Below are positions 1 through 5,360 of a DNA stretch of 5,764 nucleotides, piece after piece. Numbering within the stretch: position 1 is the first letter of the stretch; each line of letters opens with the position of its first letter. The notes under the pieces were generated by a model. That model saw nothing but the letters and a program-made list of their open reading frames with translations, had not been told where the DNA came from and made no database searches. This stretch comes from CAYNFH01 sp964396385 (GTDB lineage: Bacteria > Armatimonadota > Chthonomonadetes > Chthonomonadales > CAJBBX01), in the NCBI GenBank assembly GCA_964396385.1, contig CAYNFH010000315.1, positions 1-5,764 of the forward strand. The letters are read 5' to 3'. The position numbers and the translations under genes were made by a program.

Positions 1-37
1 CGTGCGACGTCCCCTATCGAAGATTACCACGAGATTC

Positions 38-54
38 ACCGCTGCGACAGCGGT
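38..54. other. Small perfect hairpin upstream of the PhyH gene
   Basis: ACCGCTG (38-44), loop CGA, CAGCGGT (48-54) is a perfect 7-bp stem with a 3-nt loop. It ends 7 nt before the GGGAGA ribosome-binding site of the next gene. There is no following T tract, so it is not a convincing intrinsic terminator. It could be a leader structure or chance. The remaining bases of 1-71 hold no gene start or end that I can recognise. Confidence 0.3.
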
Positions 55-71
55 CCCCTTGGGAGAATGGT

Positions 72-1001
72 ATGCCCCGCAGGTATCGGGCCATCACGGA
101 AGAGCAGGCCCGTCAATTCCTAGAACGTGGCTACATCGTCGTGCGTGACTGCCTCCCGCGCGATGTGATGGACGAATGGATCCACCGTGCCTGGGTCCGT
201 ACCGGTTACGACCCGCAGGACCCCTCAACTTGGGAGAAGCCGCGCTTCCACATCCCCAACTACCAGTACCGCGAGATGAAGGACCTCGCGCCCAGGGTGT
301 GGGCGGCGGTCTGTGACTTGGTGGGCGGCGAGGAGCGAGTGAAGCAGCCCGCCAAGATGTGGGACGGGTTCATTATCAACTTCAACCTGCGCGCGGATGA
401 GCCGTGGCGGGCGCCGTCACCCGAATCCCCCGGCTGGCACAAGGACGGCGACTTCTTCAGGCACTACCTGGATAGCCCGGAGCAGGGGCTGCTCACCCTG
501 GTGTACTGGACGGACGTGGCGCCCCACTCCGGCGGCACCTTCGTGGCGTGCGACTCCATCGGTCCCGTGGCGCGTTACCTGCTGGACCATCCGGAGGGAA
601 CCACCCTGAAGGAGTTCAACTTCGGCAGCCTCATCCACCAGTGCCATGACTTCGAGGAGACCACCGGCAGGGCAGGGGACATCTACCTCCTCCACCCGTT
701 CATGCTGCACGCCGCGTCTCAGAACCTCTCTGGGCGGCCGCGCTTCCTCACCAACCCTCCCATTCAACTGGAGGAGCCGATGAGCTTCAACCGGGAGAAT
801 CCGGACGATTTCTCCCTGGTGGAGCTCGCGGTGCTGCATGCCCTGGGAGTCGAGCGGCTCGAGTTCCGACCGCAGGGCCCGCGAGAGCGGATCGAGACGG
901 ACCGGCACCGGCAGCACCGGGAGCTTCTGGAGGAGCAGGAGCAGCGGCTGGCGGCAGCCGGCATGGTAGCGCGGCCCATGGCCGCCCAGCGGGAGGTCTG
1001 A
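72..1001 (+). CDS. Phytanoyl-CoA dioxygenase (PhyH) family protein
   Basis: This is an intact 309-residue member of the PhyH family, which are cytoplasmic non-haem Fe(II)/2-oxoglutarate oxygenases that usually hydroxylate small molecules. The protein opens with a family-typical segment (TEEQARQFLERGYIVVRDCL). It carries the iron-binding HxD pair in GWHKDGDFF (His123, Asp125) and the distal histidine in FMLHAASQN (His213; His208 in LLHPF is the alternative). An arginine expected to hold 2-oxoglutarate follows in SGRPRF (Arg222 or Arg224). The length is normal for the family and no disruption is visible. The ATG at 72 is preceded by GGGAGA at 61-66. The C-terminus is rich in Glu, Arg and Gln and probably helical. 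The gene stands alone: its stop lies 7 nt from the stop of a convergent remnant. The substrate cannot be read from the sequence; bacterial PhyH proteins act on very diverse compounds, so true phytanoyl-CoA activity should not be assumed. Confidence 0.9.
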   Translation: MPRRYRAITEEQARQFLERGYIVVRDCLPRDVMDEWIHRAWVRTGYDPQDPSTWEKPRFHIPNYQYREMKDLAPRVWAAVCDLVGGEERVKQPAKMWDGFIINFNLRADEPWRAPSPESPGWHKDGDFFRHYLDSPEQGLLTLVYWTDVAPHSGGTFVACDSIGPVARYLLDHPEGTTLKEFNFGSLIHQCHDFEETTGRAGDIYLLHPFMLHAASQNLSGRPRFLTNPPIQLEEPMSFNRENPDDFSLVELAVLHALGVERLEFRPQGPRERIETDRHRQHRELLEEQEQRLAAAGMVARPMAAQREV

Positions 1002-1008
1002 GGCCGCC

Positions 1009-1295
1009 TCAACGGACGCCGTTGTCGAAGTCGAGCTCTACCTGCGTGAAGCCCGATGCCGGCACCGTGACGGTCTGCGGCTCGGCGTGTGTTACACGGT
1101 CGTCGCCGGTCCCATTCATCTGGTACGTGCCCGGCGCCAGACCGTCACACCAGAGGAGGTCCTCCTGCGTCGCGTCCTCTACTCCGCGAATCCGTACCTC
1201 TATTCCCGGCACCGAGTCCGCCCCCTCGGCCACGAGCCCCCCATCTGCTTCGTATGGCCGGAGGCGCTGTCGTACAGCACTAGAACTCTGCCCAT
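1009..1295 (-). pseudogene. Frameshifted, chimeric flavodoxin-family remnant
   Basis: Read on the minus strand from ATG 1295-1293, the first 18 codons give MGRVLVLYDSASGHTKQM. This is a flavodoxin/WrbA-like N-terminus with the FMN-phosphate loop (DSASGHT). At the run of six G (1242-1237) the reading must change frame; one extra G would restore it. The new frame then reads LVAEGADSVPGIEVRIRG and continues to DLLWCDGLA, as expected for the same family. Where a flavodoxin should continue with an LGSPT-like loop, the frame instead reads PGTYQMNGTGDD and ends TVTVPASGFTQVELDFDNGVR at TGA 1009-1011. That tail resembles the last strands of a carboxypeptidase-regulatory-like or other Ig-like beta domain. 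The family is normally much longer (roughly 140-200 residues), so this is a 5' fragment joined to the 3' end of another gene. The GTG at 1233 could in principle start a 74-residue ORF, but the upstream homology makes that unlikely. The single-base frameshift could be a sequencing error; the chimera cannot be explained that way. Confidence 0.65.
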
Positions 1296-1300
1296 CCGCG

Positions 1301-1309
1301 TCCTTTCCT
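1301..1309 (-). promoter_or_regulatory. Shine-Dalgarno site of the flavodoxin remnant
   Basis: The minus strand reads AGGAAAGGA, then CGCGG, then ATG at 1295. This strong purine-rich site at normal spacing marks the ATG as the original start and supports a formerly real flavodoxin gene. Confidence 0.55.
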
Positions 1310-1356
1310 GTTCGACCGACTTACGGCCCACCTGCCTTACAGTGGCACGCGGACAG

Positions 1357-1463
1357 ACAGGGATTGAAATCCCTGTCTGAAGAGATCTGTCCTGCGGACA
1401 GACGGAACAGAATCTCTCCCCCGCATGAGAGAATCAGTTCCGTTCGTCCGAAGGACGATTATC
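1357..1463. repeat. 107-nt four-hairpin repeat, left copy
   Basis: It is identical to 2046-2152 except for one base (C at 1419, T at 2108). It consists of four consecutive hairpins. H1 is a perfect 12-bp stem at 1354-1379 with a GA loop, extending 3 nt left of the shared block. H2 is TCTGTCC-TGC-GGACAGA at 1386-1402. H3 is a 16-position stem with two mismatches at 1403-1442, around an 8-nt loop (1419-1426). H4 is TCGTCC-GAA-GGACGA at 1444-1458. The only difference from the other copy lies in the H3 loop, so all pairing is preserved. Confidence 0.85.
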
Positions 1464-1519
1464 TCCAGGCAGGCACTTCAGTGCCTGTGGTTTCCAGGCA
1501 GGCATTTCATTCCGTGTGG
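1464..1519. repeat. Two 27-nt repeat units, one with an intact hairpin
   Basis: Unit 1 (1464-1490) and unit 2 (1493-1519) both begin TCCAGGCAGGCA and end TGTGG, and match at 23 of 27 positions. Unit 1 holds a perfect 8-bp hairpin, CAGGCACT-TC-AGTGCCTG (1470-1487). In unit 2 the same position (1499-1516) has lost pairing at several places and looks decayed. Unit 2 overlaps the 3' end of the transposase gene, whose TGA stop lies at 1509-1507 on the minus strand. Confidence 0.7.
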
Positions 1520-1962
1520 TCTGTGTCTGCAAGGGCTCGGTCTTCCTCCTCCATGTTGGTCTCTTCCCACTGCGGCCAAACAGTCCCGGCTGCATGATGC
1601 TGCTTCTGGTTCTCTACATACCGGATCACCCTCGGCAAGTGCGACCGGCTGATGCTGAATGCGCCGTATCGCTCCTGCCAGCGGAAATGGTCTTCGCCGC
1701 GGAAAGTATCATTCACAAACCGGGAAGAGACGCCCTTCAACTGCTTCATCAGCGAGGAAACGGAGAGCTTGGCCGGCATGCGAACTAAGATATGGACGTG
1801 ATCCTCCGCGCCATTTACGGCGAACACAACACAGCCAAGCCTCTCCGCTTCGCGGCAGAAGCATCTGTGGACCTGAGGCTCTAATACACTGGTCAGCAGG
1901 GCCGCGCGGCGGCTCGTTGACCACACCGCGTGTAAGTACAGCTCCACTTTGGCTGTCCGCAC
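1507..1962 (-). CDS. IS200-like / REP-associated tyrosine (RAYT) transposase
   Basis: This intact 151-residue Y1-family HUH transposase belongs to the enzymes that cut and join single-stranded DNA at hairpin-associated sites through a catalytic tyrosine. The HUH metal-binding motif is His55-Val-His57 in EDHVHILV. The nucleophile is most likely Tyr115 in RYVENQKQHH, with the family's glutamine four residues later (Gln119). The middle shows the conserved LMKQLKGVSSRFVN helix and an FRWQERYGAFSIS strand. The length is usual for the family. The C-terminus after WPQWEE is acidic. The start is GTG at 1962, supported by GAGAGGA at 1977-1971 and an 8-nt spacer. The codon next to the flanking repeats is intact, so the gene may be functional or only recently inactive. 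The abundant hairpins on both sides are its plausible substrates, which favours a RAYT over a plain IS200 transposase; that distinction is inferred from context. Confidence 0.88.
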   Translation of the reverse strand: MRTAKVELYLHAVWSTSRRAALLTSVLEPQVHRCFCREAERLGCVVFAVNGAEDHVHILVRMPAKLSVSSLMKQLKGVSSRFVNDTFRGEDHFRWQERYGAFSISRSHLPRVIRYVENQKQHHAAGTVWPQWEETNMEEEDRALADTDHTE

Positions 1963-1984
1963 GACGAAGCTCCTCTCAGCCCAA

Positions 1985-2015
1985 GGAGATAAGGCACGAT
2001 TCTATCTCCGTGCCT
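1985..2015. other. Two interleaved inverted repeats upstream of the transposase
   Basis: GGAGATA (1985-1991) pairs with TATCTCC (2003-2009), and AGGCACG (1992-1998) pairs with CGTGCCT (2009-2015). The arms alternate (A, B, A', B') with no spare bases between A and B and one shared base between A' and B'. The two 7-bp stems therefore cannot easily coexist and would be mutually exclusive folds. They begin 23 nt upstream of the GTG start of the transposase, in its leader or promoter zone. They may control expression or be part of the transposon end. Confidence 0.5.
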
Positions 2016-2045
2016 CGGGTGATTGCTCTTCGGCCATGTGCGTCA

Positions 2046-2152
2046 ACAGGGATTGAAATCCCTGTCTGAAGAGATCTGTCCTGCGGACAGACGGAACAGA
2101 ATCTCTCTCCCGCATGAGAGAATCAGTTCCGTTCGTCCGAAGGACGATTATC
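2046..2152. repeat. 107-nt four-hairpin repeat, right copy
   Basis: This is a direct-orientation copy of 1357-1463 with a single C-to-T difference at 2108, in the loop of the third hairpin. The first hairpin is shortened to 9 bp here (2046-2065) because the flanking bases 2043-2045 do not continue the stem. Outside the block the two copies diverge at once: the left continues with TCCAGGCAGG, the right with GCAGACAGGG. The edges at 1463 and 2152 therefore look like module boundaries. Confidence 0.85.
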
Positions 2153-2155
2153 GCA

Positions 2156-2177
2156 GACAGGGATTGAAATCCCTGTC
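2156..2177. repeat. Extra copy of the GGGATTGAAATCCC hairpin
   Basis: A perfect 10-bp stem, GACAGGGATT-GA-AATCCCTGTC, lies directly after the right 107-nt block. It is the third occurrence in the window of the hairpin also found at 1354-1379 and 2046-2065. It forms the outer right edge of the repeat island, about 50 nt before the next gene. Confidence 0.75.
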
Positions 2178-2226
2178 CTGAACGCGGCGAGGCAGGAGTC
2201 GCGATGCTCTGCGCGAACAATCTGCT

Positions 2227-5200
2227 ATGCCGGCCAGTTCCTCACACAGGCGCCAGCCTATGCCCCGAACGCTCCTGCTATTTCCGATACTTCTCGCCCT
2301 AACGCTGCAGAACTCCCCCAGGGCCTCAGCCCAGACGGGCTTGCCCGAGGCGGTTGCGCGCGAGGTGGCGCGGTCGGCGGAGCTGCCGGCGGGAACGTAT
2401 ACGCTGGTGCGCTCCTGGAGTGCCGCCGGTCCGCCTGCCGCCCATCAGTACGGGCATGCGGCGCAGGATCCGGGCGCGCAGGGCGGGCGCGCGTGGGAGG
2501 CGCGGGTTGGCATAGACGCTCCCAACAACGAGATGATCTACGGTCCGTACTTTCCCGTGCCGGCCGGGGACTACGTGGCGCTCTACCGGCTGAAGCTGGG
2601 GGAAAGTGCAGGGGAAGAGCCGGTAGCGCATCTGGACGCGGCCGTCAACAACGGGCAGGACATCCTCGCCACACGGGACCTGCGGGGCAGCGACCTCACC
2701 CCGGGCCGGTGGGCGCAGGCACCGCTGGCCTTCCACTGTCCCGGCGGAAGGCTGGAGTGCCGGCTGAGCTGGAGCGGCTACGCCTCGCTGCAGATAGACA
2801 CCATCTCGCTCTACCGGCTGAAAGGTGGGCAGATACCCCCGCCCCGGCGCGCGCCGGAGGCCGTGCTAAGCGGCCAGCCGAGGGATCTGATCTACCGGCC
2901 GGAGCAACAGCCGTTCCCAGACCTCTTTCCCCGCTCCCCTCCGCCAGCTTCCCGACTGGTCCTGTTCGACGTCCGGCGCCAGCCGCCGGACTGGCAGTTC
3001 CTGCTGTTCAGCCTCCAGGGGCTGGTCAACCGCACCCGACCGAGCCTCTACTACCTGTTCAACCCGACGGATCCCCAATGGCTCAACTGGATGCGCAGGC
3101 GCGGCTGGGTCCACGACACCGAGCACGTGCAGCGGCCGGAGGAGCTGCTCTCGCGCTATCGGAGGGCCTACCGCGGCATCATCATCACGGACCCGGACCT
3201 GCCCGCCAGCAAGAACGTAGCCACCATGCTGGCGGGCGTCCTGAACGGGCTCGTCGCCTCTCCCCGGCTGGCGCAGCGGCTCCGCCTCCCCGTGCTGGAG
3301 GACCTGCGCGGGCGCTGGAAGACTAGCACGGCGGCGTACCAGTGGGCCTTCGACCACCTGTGGCCCCGGCTGAACCACTACGTGATCGCCTGCTCCTATC
3401 CAGACCACCTTGCGCTGCGGGACTACCTGGTGGCGAACCGCGTGTTCATCTTCTGGATATCCGGCCCTCTGGACGGGGCGCGGCCCTACGCGAATCCCAC
3501 CGCAGAGGCTCGGCTGATGGAGCGGCTGCTCGCCCGCATGCCCGCGAACATCCCGGTCATGAGCTATCCTTGGGCCGGCAAGGACGTCGGCATCGGAGAG
3601 GGGCCGGGCGTCACGCTCTTCGCGGAGTTCGCCAAGTACCTGGTGGGCACCATCGACTGCTCCAACCTTACGGTGCACTCCGGCATCCGCACCGGCCCGC
3701 TGCGACAGCACCCCGCACCGCCCGCGCCGCCGCTCCGCCGGGACCGCATCTACGTCTCCTGGATAATGTCCGACGGCGACAACTTGCCCGTGCTCACCAC
3801 CAACAACTTCCCGCAGCGGTGGAACGACTGGGAGCGCGGAAAGTTCGCGATCGGGTGGACGGTCTCGCCCTCGGCGGAGATGCTGATACCGGATATTGTG
3901 GACTTCTACTACCGCAACTGCACGCCCAACGACCGCTTCCTGGGTGCGGTCTCCGGGGTGGGCTACACCTATCCGGATTCGTACGGCCAGCGGTTTCGGG
4001 CGGCCGACCGAGCGGCCGTATTCGATGGATTTCTCAGCCAGACCCGGCAGTACATGGCCTCCATGGACCTGAAAGAGGAGTGGCCCATGGGGGTGACCCG
4101 CGAGTCGCTCCTGCGCCGGTACGGGGAGCAGATCCGCTTCCTGAACGCGCTCTTCCCGGACTACGGACGGAGGGTGGCAGGCTACGAGGATGCCACGTAT
4201 CCGATGTGGACGACGGAAGACGGGGGACGGAGGACGTATGGAAGCTCGGCGGGAGTCTCGCGATCCCTTAGCTCGGCAGCAGCCTCGCGCTCCCAGGAGG
4301 GTCGGTTGGTGCCGGTGTTCCACGCGCTCACGAACTGGGCGGAGGTGATGCCGCGGGAGCAGCAGATCGCCAGCCTGGTGGCGCAAGTCCGCGCCGCCAC
4401 CCCACCCACGCGCCCGGCCTTCATGCACCTCTTTGTGCTCAACTGGTTCGCGGACCTGCCCATGCTCCAGGAGGTGCTGCGGCGCCTGGGGCCGGAATAT
4501 ATTGCGGTAAGGCCGGACCACCTGGCGCACCTCTACCAGCAGGAGCTGGCGCTGGACCAGGTGCTGGTCCGCATGCCCGCCGACATCTCCGTGGTGGAAG
4601 GCCGGCGCGAAATGCTCTCGGCGACCGTGCAGAATGTGACAGCCCGGCCGATGACCCTTCGGCTCCAGGCGACCTCAGGCCTTACGGACGTACGGGTCCA
4701 GCCGGACCGCGTTGCGCTCGCGCCGGGCCAGACCGCTACGGTGGAATTCTCGGGCGTGCCGTCCGGTGGCCGGCTTACGCTCCAGACAGCCGGTCCCTTC
4801 GGCATCCGGACGGCGCAGGCCCGCCTCACCCGGCTCGGGGCAAACGAGCTGGTAGGCAGCCTGCCGGAAGGAGGCGCGCTGCGGTTCGTACGGCAGTGGG
4901 AGGCGGCCACCCTGGCGCACCGGTCCGGCAGGCCCGAGCTGGATGCGCAGGCGCAGGGGCGGGCCGTATGGACCGCGCGGCCGGGTCAGTCGGACGAGGG
5001 CTACGTCGTCTTCGGTCCCTATGCACCGCTGCCGGCGGGCCGCTTCCTGGCGCTCTTCCGGCTCAAGCGGCTGGACGGCGGCAGCGGGACTGCCGCAGTG
5101 GTCGATACCTGCACCAACGGTGGCACGCGGATCACCGCCACGCGGACCCTGGATTCCAGTGATCTGCCGGTGGGCGGATATCGCCTCGTGCCGCTGGTGT

Positions 5201-5298
5201 TCGTCCACCCGGGAGGCGAGATAGAGACCCGCGTCCAGTGGCCCGGAACGTGCGGAATCGCGGTCGATACTATTTCGATGTGGCAGCTCGGCCCATAA
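2227..5298 (+). CDS. Secreted GxGYxYP-family protein (putative glycoside hydrolase)
   Basis: This 1023-residue exported protein carries the family signature GVGYTYP (residues 577-583). A signal peptide is clear: MPR, then a Leu-rich core, then RASA before Gln36. It fits best if translation starts at Met12 (ATG 2260); neither that ATG nor 2227 has a strong ribosome-binding site. Residues 57-199 form a probable beta-sandwich domain. About 240-480 match GxGYxYP_N (LFSLQGLVNRTRPSLYYL), and about 500-775 match GxGYxYP_C (YVSWIMSDGDN at 509-519, the signature, and YIAVRPDHL near 758-766). About 780-875 is Ig-like. Residues 885-1022 are homologous to the N-terminal domain (GPYFPVPAG versus GPYAPLPAG; IDTISLYRL versus VDTISMWQL). 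The family is only a putative glycoside hydrolase, so the substrate is unknown; the acidic SDGDN is a candidate active-site feature by inference. Residues 662-692 derive from an inserted repeat. The paired outer domains suggest carbohydrate or surface binding. Confidence 0.85.
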   Translation: MPASSSHRRQPMPRTLLLFPILLALTLQNSPRASAQTGLPEAVAREVARSAELPAGTYTLVRSWSAAGPPAAHQYGHAAQDPGAQGGRAWEARVGIDAPNNEMIYGPYFPVPAGDYVALYRLKLGESAGEEPVAHLDAAVNNGQDILATRDLRGSDLTPGRWAQAPLAFHCPGGRLECRLSWSGYASLQIDTISLYRLKGGQIPPPRRAPEAVLSGQPRDLIYRPEQQPFPDLFPRSPPPASRLVLFDVRRQPPDWQFLLFSLQGLVNRTRPSLYYLFNPTDPQWLNWMRRRGWVHDTEHVQRPEELLSRYRRAYRGIIITDPDLPASKNVATMLAGVLNGLVASPRLAQRLRLPVLEDLRGRWKTSTAAYQWAFDHLWPRLNHYVIACSYPDHLALRDYLVANRVFIFWISGPLDGARPYANPTAEARLMERLLARMPANIPVMSYPWAGKDVGIGEGPGVTLFAEFAKYLVGTIDCSNLTVHSGIRTGPLRQHPAPPAPPLRRDRIYVSWIMSDGDNLPVLTTNNFPQRWNDWERGKFAIGWTVSPSAEMLIPDIVDFYYRNCTPNDRFLGAVSGVGYTYPDSYGQRFRAADRAAVFDGFLSQTRQYMASMDLKEEWPMGVTRESLLRRYGEQIRFLNALFPDYGRRVAGYEDATYPMWTTEDGGRRTYGSSAGVSRSLSSAAASRSQEGRLVPVFHALTNWAEVMPREQQIASLVAQVRAATPPTRPAFMHLFVLNWFADLPMLQEVLRRLGPEYIAVRPDHLAHLYQQELALDQVLVRMPADISVVEGRREMLSATVQNVTARPMTLRLQATSGLTDVRVQPDRVALAPGQTATVEFSGVPSGGRLTLQTAGPFGIRTAQARLTRLGANELVGSLPEGGALRFVRQWEAATLAHRSGRPELDAQAQGRAVWTARPGQSDEGYVVFGPYAPLPAGRFLALFRLKRLDGGSGTAAVVDTCTNGGTRITATRTLDSSDLPVGGYRLVPLVFVHPGGEIETRVQWPGTCGIAVDTISMWQLGP
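4210..4302 (+). repeat. In-frame repeat insertion inside the GxGYxYP gene
   Basis: This 93-nt stretch (31 codons, residues 662-692) interrupts an otherwise family-like sequence between ATYPMW and RLVPVFHALTNW. It begins with a 7-nt tandem repeat: ACGGAAG at 4213, ACGGGGG at 4220, ACGGAGG at 4227, then ACG. Two 25-nt copies follow (4243-4267 and 4270-4294), both starting AGCTCGGC, sharing CTCGCG and ending TCCC, with four differences. The encoded peptide is low-complexity Ser/Ala/Gly/Arg. Both the repetition and the peptide composition differ from the surrounding gene. The edges are set by where the protein resembles its family, so they are approximate. Confidence 0.65.
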
Positions 5299-5360
5299 TC
5301 CGCCGAACGGACGATGCAACACGGGAGACGCATTGCGTAGAATGATGCAAGAGGAGAGGC

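Larger units (their letters stand above)
1354..2178. mobile_element. RAYT transposase island with flanking palindromic repeats
   Basis: An 0.8-kb island contains one RAYT-type transposase (1507-1962, minus strand) bracketed by repeat clusters made entirely of hairpins. From left to right it holds a 107-nt four-hairpin module (1357-1463), two 27-nt units (1464-1519), the transposase, an interleaved inverted-repeat region (1985-2015), a second near-identical 107-nt module (2046-2152), and one more copy of its first hairpin (2156-2177). This is the layout known for REPtrons, where a domesticated IS200-type transposase is accompanied by REP/BIME sequences. It is also compatible with an IS200-like insertion between existing repeats. 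There are no long terminal inverted repeats and no recognisable target duplication, as expected for Y1 single-strand transposases. True boundaries cannot be set from one copy. Confidence 0.65.

Noticed and set aside
38..54. Intrinsic terminator of an upstream gene
   Set aside because: The stem is short and no T tract follows; only a pyrimidine stretch (TCCCCTT) leads into the next ribosome-binding site.
1022..2069. Several plus-strand ORFs of 64-191 codons across the remnant and repeat island
   Set aside because: They read through the antisense of the flavodoxin remnant and transposase and through the hairpin repeats. The translations are low-complexity and lack domain features, and starts lack supporting ribosome-binding sites.
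1357..2178. GGGATTGAAATCCC repeats resembling CRISPR repeat ends (GGGATTGAAA)
   Set aside because: The three copies are irregularly spaced (two are about 690 nt apart and the third about 110 nt after the second). The intervening DNA is itself repeated, there are no unique equal-length spacers, and no cas gene is present. A REP/RAYT explanation fits better.
2866..4530. Long minus-strand ORF (554 codons) inside the GxGYxYP gene
   Set aside because: It is opposite a clearly conserved secreted protein. Its sequence is rich in Arg, Gly, Val and Pro with no recognisable motif, as expected for an antisense shadow in GC-rich DNA.
5312..5350. GATGCAA direct repeat between the GxGYxYP and GNAT genes
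   Set aside because: A 7-nt match at about 32-nt spacing (5312-5318 and 5344-5350) is easily due to chance, and no operator or promoter feature accompanies it.
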